This document shows positions 8,394-17,039 of a stretch of DNA of 64,000 nt, in pieces. Position 1 is the stretch's first letter, and every line of letters starts with the position of its first letter. The notes under the pieces are model-generated. The model was not told the origin of the DNA. It searched no databases and saw only the letters and a list, made by a program, of their open reading frames with translations. The translations under genes were made by a program, and so were the position numbers. The DNA comes from an uncultured Bacteroidales bacterium (lineage in GTDB: Bacteria > Bacteroidota > Bacteroidia > Bacteroidales > Muribaculaceae), in contig CACYGX010000009.1 of NCBI GenBank assembly GCA_902774055.1, positions 18,525 through 82,524 on the forward strand, read 5' to 3'.

Positions 8394-8457
8394 GAAGACA
8401 AGAAGGACAAATAAGACATATTATGTTGATTAATAAATAATTGTCCTTCTTGTCTTC
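8394..8457. repeat. Perfect 17-bp inverted repeat downstream of the DPP-IV gene
   Basis: Bases 8394-8410 (GAAGACAAGAAGGACAA) are exactly complementary to 8441-8457, with a 30-base AT-rich loop. It sits 13 bases past the stop of the minus-strand peptidase. No U-tract follows, so it is either a 3'-end stabilising hairpin or the ends of a small decayed element. Confidence 0.65.
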
Positions 8458-8470
8458 GCTTTTCGGTTAA

Positions 8471-10639
8471 CTATTTCAGGTATTGGTCGTAGAATTCTAG
8501 GGCGCGTTTATAGACTACGTAGCGGGCTGAGCAGTCGCGGATGCTGTGGTTCATGTTGGGGAACACCATCATGTCGCACGTGCGGTTCATGTCCACCAGT
8601 TTCGACACATACTGCATCGAATTGACGATGTGGACGTTGTCGTCGGCACTACCGAACATGATGAGTACCCTGCCGTTCAGATTCTCGGCACGATTCAGCG
8701 GGAAATTGCTGTAGCCCTCGGGGTTCTCCTGGGGTGTGCGCATGTAGCGCTCGGTGTAGATGCTGTCATAGAATCGCCACGTCGTCACGGGGGCGATGCT
8801 CACGCCGCAGGCATAGTTGCTGCCTGGTTCGCTCATCGCCATCAGCGTCTGGAAACCGCCGTAGCTCCATCCCATGATGCCGATGTGGTCGGCATCGACC
8901 CACGGCTGCTGCGCCATGTAGTTGGCGGCGGCCACAGCGTCCTCGGTCTCATATTTGCCCAGGTTCAGGTAGGTGATGGACTCAAAGTCCTTGCCACGGA
9001 ATCCCGTACCTCGACTATCCACCTCGCACACGATGTAGCCCTGGGTGGCAAAATACTGCTCCCAGCCCATGCGCCACTTGTTGAGCACCTCCTGTGAGCC
9101 GGGGCCGTTGTAGTGTTCCATGATGACTGGATATTTCTTCGTCGGGTCAAAGTCCACGGGCTTGATCATATAGCCATTCAGGGTGAAGCCGTCGTGCTCC
9201 ATGGTGAAGAACTCCTTCTTGGGAACATCGACTGCCATGTAGCGGCGGGCATATTCCTCATTGAGCTGCAGGTCGCGCACACGCTTGCCCTTGCGGTCAT
9301 AGATGCGGTATTGGTCGGGCGTTGTGGCATCGCTGTAGCGGCCCACGTAGTAGGTGAAGTCACCGTTGAAGACGGCCGATGCCGTACCCTGGCCGTCGGC
9401 TGTTGATGGAGCAAGACGAGTCACCTTCCCCTTGGCATCCACACACTCGACGACGCGGTTCAACGGGCCGCACGAGGCCTGATAGTAGAAGCGCTTGGTC
9501 GCCTTGTCATAGCCGTAGAACTGCGACACGATTTTATTGTTGTCGTTGGTGAGTTGGCGCATCAGGTTGCCGTCAAGGTCGTACTGGTAGAGCTGCATAT
9601 AGCCCGAACGCTCGCTGGGGATGACAAAGAAATTGTCCTCATATTGCACCTGCTGGGAGGTCTCGGCGTCAACCCAGGTGTCCGACGTCTCGTGATAGAC
9701 CTGTTTGGCGTCACCCGTCGTGGGGTTGACTGCATAGATGCGCAGGTCGTTCTGGTGGCGGTTCAAGCGCTGAACCATCAGTCGTTGCGGGTCGGGACTG
9801 AAGGTGATGTGGCACACATAGTCATCCTCGTCAAGGGGCACATTCAACTTTTTAAAAGTGCCATCAACAACGTCATAGCAGTGAACGCTCACGATGGAGT
9901 TTTTCTCTCCTGCCACAGGGTACTTGAAGTCATAGCGGCCGGGATACAGGGCATACTCGTCCTTGGGGTTACAGGTGCCCTGATAGATGACCATAGAGGC
10001 CATTTTAACCTGGCTCTCGTCCCAGCGCAGGAAAGCCAGCGAACGACTGTCGCTCGACCAGTTCAGGGTGTTGAGCATGCCCAATTCCTCCTGATAGACC
10101 CAGTCGGGCACGCCATAGATAATATTGTTTTTCTTGCCGTCGCGGGTCACCTGCACGGTCGTCCCGTCGATGAGGTTGCGCACAAACACGTTATTGCCCT
10201 TGACATAGGCCACGCGCTTGCCGTCGGGCGACAGAGTGGCGATTTCCTCGCCGCCGCCTTCGCTCAGGGCCTTCATCGTCTTGTTTTTCAGGTCATAGAC
10301 GTAGTAGTCGGCGCTGAAGCTGTAGCGGTAAATCTCCTGCGAGTTGTTCCACAGCAGCACGTAGGCACCATCGGCCGTCACCTCAAAGTCGTCCCATCCC
10401 GTCACCTGCTCGTTGCTGGTGTCCAGCAGCACGCTCTCGTCACCCTTGGCATAGCTGATGCGCTTGATGGCATTGCCGTCGTCACTCAGGCGATAAAAGT
10501 AACGTCCGTCATTCTTGGCTGGCTGCATCGCCCCGACACCGCGAGGAGAATTCCCCTTCAATACACATTCTTCAAGCGTCAAAGCGCCAGCACCCATAGC
10601 CAGCACCAGCATCGCGAGAGTCAATATTATCTTTTTCAT
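8471..10639 (-). CDS. Dipeptidyl-peptidase IV-type S9 serine peptidase, exported
   Basis: The enzyme removes X-Pro or X-Ala dipeptides from peptide N-termini, probably in the periplasm. A signal peptide covers about residues 1-19 (MKKIILTLAMLVLAMGAGA). The DPP-IV beta-propeller region follows to about residue 480. The C-terminal alpha/beta-hydrolase domain has the nucleophile motif GWSYGG with Ser592, Asp in SADDNVH and His in NMNHSI. EELGM in the propeller corresponds to the substrate-amine-binding Glu pair region of DPP-IV. The 722-residue length fits. It follows the bcp gene after 21 bases on the same strand, so the two may be cotranscribed. Confidence 0.93.
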   Translation of the reverse strand: MKKIILTLAMLVLAMGAGALTLEECVLKGNSPRGVGAMQPAKNDGRYFYRLSDDGNAIKRISYAKGDESVLLDTSNEQVTGWDDFEVTADGAYVLLWNNSQEIYRYSFSADYYVYDLKNKTMKALSEGGGEEIATLSPDGKRVAYVKGNNVFVRNLIDGTTVQVTRDGKKNNIIYGVPDWVYQEELGMLNTLNWSSDSRSLAFLRWDESQVKMASMVIYQGTCNPKDEYALYPGRYDFKYPVAGEKNSIVSVHCYDVVDGTFKKLNVPLDEDDYVCHITFSPDPQRLMVQRLNRHQNDLRIYAVNPTTGDAKQVYHETSDTWVDAETSQQVQYEDNFFVIPSERSGYMQLYQYDLDGNLMRQLTNDNNKIVSQFYGYDKATKRFYYQASCGPLNRVVECVDAKGKVTRLAPSTADGQGTASAVFNGDFTYYVGRYSDATTPDQYRIYDRKGKRVRDLQLNEEYARRYMAVDVPKKEFFTMEHDGFTLNGYMIKPVDFDPTKKYPVIMEHYNGPGSQEVLNKWRMGWEQYFATQGYIVCEVDSRGTGFRGKDFESITYLNLGKYETEDAVAAANYMAQQPWVDADHIGIMGWSYGGFQTLMAMSEPGSNYACGVSIAPVTTWRFYDSIYTERYMRTPQENPEGYSNFPLNRAENLNGRVLIMFGSADDNVHIVNSMQYVSKLVDMNRTCDMMVFPNMNHSIRDCSARYVVYKRALEFYDQYLK

Positions 10640-10660
10640 ATTGTGTTCAGGATTAAAAAC

Positions 10661-11113
10661 TTATAGCCCAAGTTCCAGGATTTGGTTGGCGCTGTCCTTG
10701 GTGTTCACTTTTTCGATGATGTGCTTGACGATGCCTTGCTCGTCGATGATGAAGGTGGTGCGCACCGTGCCCATGTAGGTGCGGCCCGCCATCTTCTTCT
10801 CGCGCCACACGCCGAAGGCCTGGTTCAGACTGGTGTCCTCGTCGGCAATCAGCGGGAACGGCAGACTGTATTTCTCGGCAAACTTTTGGTGGCTCTTGGC
10901 GCTGTCCTTGCTCACGCCCAGCAGCGCATAGCCCGCACGCTTCAACGCGCCATAGCCTGTCGCCAGGCTGCAAGCCTCGGCTGTGCACCCTGGGGTGTTG
11001 TCCTTCGGGTAAAAGTAAATAATCAGTTTCTTGCCGGCAAAGTCGCTGGCTTTCACCTCGTTGCCATTCATGTCAACGCCCAGATTCTCGGGTATCTTAT
11101 CTCCAATCTTCAT
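10661..11113 (-). CDS. bcp: Thioredoxin-dependent thiol peroxidase (Bcp/PrxQ)
   Basis: This cytoplasmic peroxiredoxin reduces hydrogen peroxide and organic peroxides using thioredoxin. The active-site segment YPKDNTPGCTAEAC holds the peroxidatic Cys43 and the nearby resolving Cys48, the arrangement of the BCP/PrxQ class. The length of 150 residues is normal. It has a -7 promoter about 35 bases upstream and lies just ahead of the DPP-IV peptidase gene. Confidence 0.94.
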   Translation of the reverse strand: MKIGDKIPENLGVDMNGNEVKASDFAGKKLIIYFYPKDNTPGCTAEACSLATGYGALKRAGYALLGVSKDSAKSHQKFAEKYSLPFPLIADEDTSLNQAFGVWREKKMAGRTYMGTVRTTFIIDEQGIVKHIIEKVNTKDSANQILELGL

Positions 11114-11145
11114 AGTTCCTTGTGGTTTTAAAGTTGATTTAACTC

Positions 11146-11153
11146 ACAAATTT
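11146..11153 (-). promoter_or_regulatory. bcp promoter, -7 element
   Basis: The minus strand reads TAAATTTG, an exact match to TAnnTTTG, 32 bases upstream of the bcp ATG. Confidence 0.5.
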
Positions 11154-11281
11154 ACTACTTTTTCTATAAATCGGCTTTCTTTAGAGCGCCATTTTTGTGT
11201 CTTTGTTCTTAAAATCAGGCAAAGAGTGATAAACTGGCATAAAAGAAGGGCAGACATTGGGCGCATGTTGCGGTTTTTTAC

Positions 11282-11289
11282 TATTTTTG
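11282..11289 (+). promoter_or_regulatory. Acyltransferase gene promoter, -7 element
   Basis: TATTTTTG matches TAnnTTTG. A TTG ends 22 bases upstream. The start codon is 35 bases downstream. Confidence 0.5.
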
Positions 11290-11323
11290 CCCTGTTTTAA
11301 AGTAGAAAAACAGATTCATTGAT

Positions 11324-12376
11324 ATGGATGCTAATATACAACCCAGGATGAGACAAGGCCAAGATGGGGCTCAGCGCATTGGCTATTTGGATGCCTTGCG
11401 GGGCTTTATCATGTTTGTGATCGTTGAGTTTCATGTCACGTTTTTTTGTTTTCACGCTTCTAACAGGGTGTGTTCGTTCACGTGGTATTTGATGCAGATC
11501 ACCGTGCCGATGTTTTTCTTCATCAGCGGATTTTTGGCCTATAGGCGTGATGTGAAATGGGACTTGGGCCATCTCGGCCGTTTTTTCAAGAAGAAAATAC
11601 CCTTCCTGCTGGTGGGGGCCACGCTGTTTTTCCTGCTATATGTGTATGTGTTCGACAGGGGTTTGTCTAATGCGGTTTTCACTGCCGGTAAGTGTGGCTA
11701 TTGGTTTACCTATGTCCTGCTGATTTTCTTCATTTTATATGCTGTTGTGCGCTTCCTCGTCCGCGAGCCGTGGGCCGATATTGTGCTGGTTTTGTTCGGG
11801 CTAGCCCTCCTTGTCACCGCTTGGCCTGGGTATAAGGACTATGTGCCGCTGTCTGGCAAGGTCTTGTCATTCCTCAGCGTCGATTTCTGGCATCTGTTTA
11901 TCTACTTTGTCCTCGGCACGCTGGTGAAAAAGCATTTTGCGCTCGTTGAGCGTCTGCTCGATGGCAAGTGGTTGGTAACCTTGTGCCTGCTGATCTATTT
12001 CCTGGGCAATATTTTCCAGTATTATATCCCTGTCAGTTACAAGATCTTGAGCGTATTTTTTGCCCTCTCGGGCATTGTGATACTTTTCTCGTTTTTCCAC
12101 AATAAGCAGGCCCTATTTTCCGGGCAGACCAAGTTGGGCTCGGCGTTGCAGCTTGTGGGCCGTCGCACGTTGGATATCTACCTGATTCACTTCTTCTTGA
12201 TTCCTTATAATTTGTCACTGGTGTCTTTCTTCACCGACCACCCGATGCCGCTGGTAGAATTGATTGTTTCTAGCTTTTTGGCCATCGTCATCATCGGGGT
12301 CAGCCTGCTGGTGAGCAACGTGATTCGCCTCAGCCCATTCCTGGGCCATTGGCTTTTTGGTGCCAAAAATGTGTGA
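11324..12376 (+). CDS. Acyltransferase-3 family membrane protein
   Basis: This integral membrane protein of 350 residues has about ten hydrophobic segments. The N-terminal motif RIGYLDALRGFIMFVIVEFH is the classic acyltransferase-3 entry, with the catalytic His ending this segment. RRTLDIYLIHFFLIP near residue 285 is the typical late motif. Members O-acylate sugars of lipopolysaccharide, capsule or other surface glycans in the inner membrane. The substrate cannot be told here. It has its own promoter and no glycan gene beside it. Confidence 0.88.
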   Translation: MDANIQPRMRQGQDGAQRIGYLDALRGFIMFVIVEFHVTFFCFHASNRVCSFTWYLMQITVPMFFFISGFLAYRRDVKWDLGHLGRFFKKKIPFLLVGATLFFLLYVYVFDRGLSNAVFTAGKCGYWFTYVLLIFFILYAVVRFLVREPWADIVLVLFGLALLVTAWPGYKDYVPLSGKVLSFLSVDFWHLFIYFVLGTLVKKHFALVERLLDGKWLVTLCLLIYFLGNIFQYYIPVSYKILSVFFALSGIVILFSFFHNKQALFSGQTKLGSALQLVGRRTLDIYLIHFFLIPYNLSLVSFFTDHPMPLVELIVSSFLAIVIIGVSLLVSNVIRLSPFLGHWLFGAKNV

Positions 12377-12500
12377 CTGACGGTCGCGGAGTGCGAGAAA
12401 TTGAATAATCAGCACCCTTCTTTGTGGCTGGTTCGCGTTAAATTTTGCGAAATTATGTAGTGATTTGCCCCTTAGTCTTGTACATCTTAGAAAAAAAGAG

Positions 12501-12508
12501 TAATTTTG
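12501..12508 (+). promoter_or_regulatory. bamD promoter, -7 element (decides the start codon)
   Basis: TAATTTTG with a TTG at 12478-12480, a 20-base spacer. Transcription would start near 12515, so the in-frame ATG at 12517 would be almost leaderless. The ATG at 12538 is preferred. Confidence 0.6.
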
Positions 12509-12537
12509 CGGGCTAAATGCGCAAAATCGATTTTTCA

Positions 12538-13344
12538 ATGATAAAGAGATTGACGATAATACTGGCGATGGCTTGTGTGCTGATGGGCTGCGGCGAGTAC
12601 AACAAGGTGATGAAAAGCAGTGACCTGGAGTACAAGTATGCCTATGCCAAGAAGGCTTTTGAGAACAAGCGTTACGCCCAAGCCTACACCATCCTTACCG
12701 ACTTGGTGCCCGTATTCCGTGGCTCAGCCAAGGCCGAGGAGTCGCTCTATCTGTTGGCATTGAGCTATTACGAGAACAAGGACTACGTGATGTCGGGGTC
12801 CTATTTCAAGCAGTACTACCAGCGCTATCCGCGTGGGCAGTATGCCGAGTTGGCGCGTTTCTATGCGGGCTATGGATTCTATCTCGATTCTCCCGAGGCC
12901 CAATTGGACCAGAGCGAGACCATCCGCGCCATGGAGGAGTTGCAGGCTTTCCTGGACTACTTCCCCAAGAGCGAGAAGGCCTCGATTGCCCAAAGCGCAG
13001 TCTTTGAGCTGCAAGACAAACTGGTGCTCAAGGAGCTGCAGAACGCCACGCTCTACTACAACTTGGGCAATTACATGGGCAACAACTACGAGAGTGCGGT
13101 GATTACTGCACAGAATGCCATCAAGTCTTATCCTTACAGCAAGTATAAGGAGGAACTGGAGATGCTCGTGCTGCGTGCCCGTTACCGCGAGGCCGTTGAG
13201 AGTGTCGTTGAGAAGAAGATGGAGCGATTCCGCACCGTCATCGATGAGTACTACTCATTCATCAACGACTACCCCGAGAGCAAGATGCGCAAAGAGGCGG
13301 ATAACATCTTCAAGATCGCCAACAAGTTTGTCAACAATTTGTAA
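12538..13344 (+). CDS. bamD: Outer membrane assembly lipoprotein BamD
   Basis: BamD is an essential part of the BAM complex that inserts beta-barrel proteins into the outer membrane. Starting at 12538 the protein has a lipoprotein signal (MIKRLTIILAMACVLMGC) with the lipidated Cys18. Tetratricopeptide-like helical repeats follow (AQAYTILTDLVPVFRGSAKAEESLYLLALSYY). Its 268 residues fit the family. An upstream ATG at 12517 would put extra charged residues before the signal. The gene is followed 31 bases later by the rpoZ-like gene, a pairing common in Bacteroidetes genomes. Confidence 0.93.
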   Translation: MIKRLTIILAMACVLMGCGEYNKVMKSSDLEYKYAYAKKAFENKRYAQAYTILTDLVPVFRGSAKAEESLYLLALSYYENKDYVMSGSYFKQYYQRYPRGQYAELARFYAGYGFYLDSPEAQLDQSETIRAMEELQAFLDYFPKSEKASIAQSAVFELQDKLVLKELQNATLYYNLGNYMGNNYESAVITAQNAIKSYPYSKYKEELEMLVLRARYREAVESVVEKKMERFRTVIDEYYSFINDYPESKMRKEADNIFKIANKFVNNL

Positions 13345-13375
13345 AGAATAACAAATCATTATATATAGTATAGAC

Positions 13376-13708
13376 ATGGATTACAAGAAAACAAACGCTC
13401 CACTCACCACCACAGTGCATGACATCATCAAGATGGCAGAGCCCACGGGTAACATCTATGAGACTGTTTGCATCATCAGCAAGCGTGCCAACCAGATTGC
13501 GGCCGAGATGAAGTCCGACCTCGAGCAGAAACTTCAGGAGTTTGCCACCCTCACCGACAACATGGAGGAAATCAGCGAGAACCGTGAGCAGATCGAGATC
13601 TCGAAGTACTACGAGAAACTCCCCAAGCCCACACTGATTGCCACCCAGGAGTATCTGGAGGACAAGCTCGCTTATCGCAACCTCGCTAAGGAGAAGGAGG
13701 AATTCTAA
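13376..13708 (+). CDS. rpoZ: RNA polymerase omega subunit / Rpb6-like protein
   Basis: The 110-residue protein (IYETVCIISKRANQIAAEMK at about 22-41) matches the Bacteroidetes omega/Rpb6-type subunit, which helps assemble RNA polymerase. It is longer than E. coli omega because of a central acidic helix (LTDNMEEISENREQIEISKYYEKLP). It sits right after bamD, as in other Bacteroidetes, and ends at a strong hairpin terminator. Confidence 0.85.
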   Translation: MDYKKTNAPLTTTVHDIIKMAEPTGNIYETVCIISKRANQIAAEMKSDLEQKLQEFATLTDNMEEISENREQIEISKYYEKLPKPTLIATQEYLEDKLAYRNLAKEKEEF

Positions 13709-13719
13709 AGAATAAAGTT

Positions 13720-13745
13720 AACGGCGCCCTGCAAGGCGCCGTTAA
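13720..13745 (+). terminator. Terminator after rpoZ
   Basis: AACGGCGCC and GGCGCCGTT form a perfect 9-bp stem with a 6-base loop directly after the rpoZ stop. The right arm is part of a 22-base sequence repeated at 13998-14019. Confidence 0.75.
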
Positions 13746-14019
13746 TTGTTACTAGTGTCTAAATATTCCCAAACACATTGTAATTTGATGAGAAACAGCA
13801 AACTTGTAACTCTTACAGAATTGTGACCTTACCGGCTGTAGGGCCTCGCCTTGGCGTGGCCGTTTCTTCTCTATAGCCCACAAAACCTGATTTAGGACGT
13901 GCATGTAATATATAGGAATTAGCCTTTTACTATTTGCTGTCCTGCGGCCACGCCAAGGCGAGGCCCTACGTTCCGTACCATTCACAGCATTGCTTGGGGC
14001 GCCGTTAATTGTTACCAGT
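13735..14019. repeat. 22-bp direct repeats flanking MITE-like element 2
   Basis: Bases 13735-13756 and 13998-14019 differ by one base (both begin GGCGCCGTTAATTGTTAC). They bracket the MITE-like element and about 100 bases on its left. The block may have arisen by insertion with duplication, or by partial duplication of the rpoZ terminator. Confidence 0.7.
13838..13969. repeat. MITE-like element 2, same terminal inverted repeats as element 1
   Basis: Bases 13838-13862 and 13945-13969 are perfect 25-bp inverted repeats identical to those at 637-661 and 760-784. The interior is shorter (132 bp in total) but keeps TATAGCCCACAAAACC and AGGACGT. It lies in the rpoZ-comF convergent gap and contains no ORF. 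Confidence 0.75.
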
Positions 14020-14027
14020 CCCAATGC

Positions 14028-14738
14028 TTACTCTAGTCGTGCAGCCGCTAGGGTAAACAGCGACACCGTCACTCCAGGGATTTGTCTCAGCATGATGGCG
14101 CAGGCGGTGAGGGTAGAACCCGTGGTGATGACGTCATCAACCAGGAGTATATGTTTGCCGGCCAGTGAGCTGGCTTTCTTTTCGTTCAGGGCATAGTTGC
14201 CCTGGATGTTCTGCCAGCGTTCCATAGCACCCTTGTGGGTTTGGGTGGAGTGGGGGCGTATGGCTTTCAACGTCTCGACATAGGGGATATTCAGGGCATC
14301 GGCAATGCCACGGGCCAAGTATTCGCTCTGGTTGTAGCCGCGGTGGGCAAGTTTGCTGCGGTGCAACGGAACGGCGGTCACGGCGTCGATGCCGTCAAAG
14401 AAATGGCTGCTTGCCATGTCGCCCACTGCGCGAGCGGCCAGCCAGCGGCCCATGCGCGGCAGATTGTGGTACTTGATATCATGGAGAATCGACGCATAAG
14501 GGGCTCTTTTCTCATAGAAGAAATAGGCCGTAGCGCGCTCAATGGGCACCTTGCCGGCAAAGTGCTGTTCCATGGTGTTGAATGGCGCATCCTCATAGAG
14601 GGTGCGGGGCAGGGCTGCCAAGCAGCTGCGGCATAGCCACACCTCGTCGCCGTCTAGCGCCTGCTGGCACACGGGACACACGCGCGGCATGACCACGTCG
14701 GTGGCAGCCCCAAGCCATTGTTTAATCGTCTTGAGCAT
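14028..14738 (-). CDS. comF: ComF-family phosphoribosyltransferase-like protein
   Basis: ComF proteins support DNA uptake and recombination in competent bacteria; their exact chemistry is not settled. A zinc-ribbon with C21, C24, C36 and C39 is at the N-terminus. A phosphoribosyltransferase fold follows, with AVPLHRSKLAHRGYNQSEYLA and the PRPP-binding loop ILLVDDVITTGSTL near residues 195-208. The length of 236 residues is usual. It is the last gene of a leftward operon, overlapping recX by 17 bases. A recX-comF pairing suggests a shared DNA-processing theme. Confidence 0.92.
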   Translation of the reverse strand: MLKTIKQWLGAATDVVMPRVCPVCQQALDGDEVWLCRSCLAALPRTLYEDAPFNTMEQHFAGKVPIERATAYFFYEKRAPYASILHDIKYHNLPRMGRWLAARAVGDMASSHFFDGIDAVTAVPLHRSKLAHRGYNQSEYLARGIADALNIPYVETLKAIRPHSTQTHKGAMERWQNIQGNYALNEKKASSLAGKHILLVDDVITTGSTLTACAIMLRQIPGVTVSLFTLAAARLE

Positions 14739-15216
14739 CGTCTTGTATTACTTCCTGGACGCAGTCGCTGGCCAGCGAGGCTTCAAATCCGCGTGATGCC
14801 GCAAACCGCATCATCGCAGCCCATGCGGCACGTGGCTCGCGGTTCTTGACCGATGCCCACTTGGCGCGTAGCAGTTCAACAAGGCGTTGGCGGTATGAGT
14901 CATCATCGATGGTGGCCATCGCCCTGTTGATGGTTTCGGTGGCAATGTCCTTGAGTTTCAGTTGATGGGCGATTTTGATTTTTCCCCAGCCGTTAAAGGC
15001 GAATTTGTCCTTTACATAGGCCCTGGCATAGCGTTCCTCGTCGAGGAACCCTTGCTTGATGAGGTCTTGCAGCACACGCGATGCATCAGGTGCGCTCAGT
15101 CCCCACTTGAGCAGTTTCTCGCGGATGTCATGGGGTGCCTGCTCGCTGCGGGCGCACAGTGCGGCGGCACGATTCATGGCCTGCTGTGGCGTGAGGGGCT
15201 GTCGCTGATTATTCAT
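14722..15216 (-). CDS. recX: Regulatory protein RecX
   Basis: RecX restrains RecA filament growth. The 164-residue protein is made of three-helix RecX repeats (CARSEQAPHDIREKLLKWGL, then LIKQGFLDEERYARAYVKDK). The start at ATG 15216 is chosen because it overlaps the end of the patatin gene by 8 bases (GATGAATAA), a typical translational-coupling arrangement. A longer frame from 15279 would run into that gene with basic, non-RecX sequence. RecX is here about 15 kb from recA, not adjacent to it. Confidence 0.88.
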   Translation of the reverse strand: MNNQRQPLTPQQAMNRAAALCARSEQAPHDIREKLLKWGLSAPDASRVLQDLIKQGFLDEERYARAYVKDKFAFNGWGKIKIAHQLKLKDIATETINRAMATIDDDSYRQRLVELLRAKWASVKNREPRAAWAAMMRFAASRGFEASLASDCVQEVIQDDAQDD

Positions 15217-16105
15217 CGGTTGTTGCAGGGGCTTTCTCCTCTTGTTGTTCGTTGGCAAGGAATTTCTTGAGCTCCTCAAGGCGGGCTAATCCTTCTTCGC
15301 GGCCCTGCTGATAGACGCGGTTCATCTCTCGTGCGTCATGGGTGGTGCGGCTCACATTCAGCGGCTTCAAGGGCCTGAATACAAAAGCGTTGCCAGCGCG
15401 CTCCTGCTCGCGTACCACTTGCAATTGCCTGTTGTACAGGGCGGGGCGATGTTCAAGGGCTTGGATGACCTTGGGGTACTTGCGCAGCAACGGTTTCATC
15501 AGCCACATGCCGTGCTCGCTGGTCTTGCGGTAGCCTTCCTCACGGGTGAGGATGACCACGTTGCGCGCATATCCCTTGTCGATCATGAACTGGAGGGGGA
15601 TGGAGTCGCCCAAACCGCCATCGAGCAGCAGTTTGCCGCCCACCTCAACGGGCTTGGCGACCACGGGCATCGATGCCGAGGCGCGTATCCATTCCAGTGT
15701 GTCATAATCCACGTGGTCAAGGCGCTGATAAACCGTTTGGCCAGAGTTTACATCAAAGCACACCGCATAGCACTCCATGGGATTGTCCTCAAACGCATTG
15801 TAGTCAAACACGTCGTAATGGGTGGGAACCAAGTGGTAGGCAAACCACGCGTTATAGTAGTTGCCGGTCTTCAACAGGGACATGAAGCCGCTATAGCGAC
15901 GGTCCTTGGCAAACCGCACATTGTAACGCAACGCTCGGCCTGGCTGCCGTGACTTGTAGTTGCAGCCAAACGCTATGCCGGCCGACACGCCGACCATGCC
16001 GTCGAGATATATGTGATTCTCCATGAGCACGTCAAGGATGCCACAGGTGTACATGCCTCGCATACCTCCGCCCTCAAGCACCATGCCTGTTTTGACAGTA
16101 GCCAT
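15209..16105 (-). CDS. Patatin-like phospholipase
   Basis: This is a predicted lipid acyl hydrolase using a Ser-Asp dyad. The oxyanion motif GGGMRG lies at about residues 12-17, the nucleophile elbow GVSAG with Ser41, and the DGG motif (LLDGGLGDSIP) near 163-173. The 298 residues match the small bacterial RssA/YlfA-like group. No signal peptide is seen, so it probably acts in the cytoplasm or at the inner membrane. It heads the operon patatin-recX-comF. Confidence 0.9.
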   Translation of the reverse strand: MATVKTGMVLEGGGMRGMYTCGILDVLMENHIYLDGMVGVSAGIAFGCNYKSRQPGRALRYNVRFAKDRRYSGFMSLLKTGNYYNAWFAYHLVPTHYDVFDYNAFEDNPMECYAVCFDVNSGQTVYQRLDHVDYDTLEWIRASASMPVVAKPVEVGGKLLLDGGLGDSIPLQFMIDKGYARNVVILTREEGYRKTSEHGMWLMKPLLRKYPKVIQALEHRPALYNRQLQVVREQERAGNAFVFRPLKPLNVSRTTHDAREMNRVYQQGREEGLARLEELKKFLANEQQEEKAPATTDE

Positions 16106-16276
16106 ATTATTTAGATGTCTAGGTTAATCACTGCAAAGTTAATCATTTTTTCGGATATGGCAAACAATTGTTACGCCATCATGGTGTGGTCACCAGATAT
16201 GGTGAGGCAAAAGCCGTTTTAAGAAGTTTTTTGCTTTTTTCTTGGCAATAATGCTATACAACCGAGGGATTTTTGC

Positions 16277-16284
16277 TAATTTCG
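16277..16284 (+). promoter_or_regulatory. pyrE promoter, -7 element
   Basis: TAATTTCG is one base off TAnnTTTG and lies 20 bases before the preferred pyrE start. It supports rejecting the upstream ATG at 16242. Confidence 0.45.
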
Positions 16285-16304
16285 CCCGACATTTTAACCT
16301 TGTA

Positions 16305-16967
16305 ATGACCAAGATGAAAAAATTAGATACCCTTCTTGCCGAGAAACTGATACAAATCAGTGCCATCAAGTTGCAGCCCGATAGCCCCTTCTCATGGGCC
16401 ACGGGGTGGAATTCACCCATCTATTCCGACCTGCGCATGACGTTGTCATACCCCGAGGTGCGCAACCTCATCAAGGTGGAGATGGCGCGTCTCATCATGG
16501 AGAATTTTGGTGACGCCGAGGTGATTGCCGGAATTGCCACGGGTGCCATTGCTCATGGTGCACTGGTTGCCGACTCGTTGGCGTTGCCGATGGTTTATGT
16601 GCGTTCGACGCCCAAGGACCACGGCCTTGAAAACCTCATCGAGGGCGACATCAAGCCTGGCCAGAAGGTGGTTCTTATCGAGGACCAACTCTCGACAGGA
16701 AACAACTGCCTGAAGTGTCTCAAAACGGTGCGTGAGGCAGGAGGTATTGTGCTGGGTGCTGTTGTTATTTTTGACTATCAGTTCAATGGCGCCGCCAAGG
16801 GGCTGAAACGTGCCAAGTTGCCGATCATCACGTTGACCAACTATGAGACCATGCTTGATGTGGCGATGGACAGTGGCGCTATCACCCAGGCCGATGCCGA
16901 AACATTGCAGCACTGGCACAGCGACCCCGAGAATTGGGCTCCAACGGGTTTTGAGGCCGTTGACTGA
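16305..16967 (+). CDS. pyrE: Orotate phosphoribosyltransferase
   Basis: PyrE joins orotate to PRPP to make OMP in pyrimidine synthesis. From ATG 16305 (MTKMKKLDTLLAEKL) the protein has 220 residues, near the family norm. Motifs seen are WATGWNSPIYSDLR (orotate site), VIAGIATGAIAHGALVAD, YVRSTPKDHG and the PRPP loop VVLIEDQLSTGNN. The next Met at 16314 is also possible. The ATG at 16242 lies upstream of the -7 element and is rejected. The following SRPBCC-like gene is on the same strand. Confidence 0.94.
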   Translation: MTKMKKLDTLLAEKLIQISAIKLQPDSPFSWATGWNSPIYSDLRMTLSYPEVRNLIKVEMARLIMENFGDAEVIAGIATGAIAHGALVADSLALPMVYVRSTPKDHGLENLIEGDIKPGQKVVLIEDQLSTGNNCLKCLKTVREAGGIVLGAVVIFDYQFNGAAKGLKRAKLPIITLTNYETMLDVAMDSGAITQADAETLQHWHSDPENWAPTGFEAVD

Positions 16968-17039
16968 TGGCACGAGTTTTGCATCTCTATCGAGAAATGT
17001 TTATTAACAACTGAAAAACTGACAACCTAAACTAGAACA

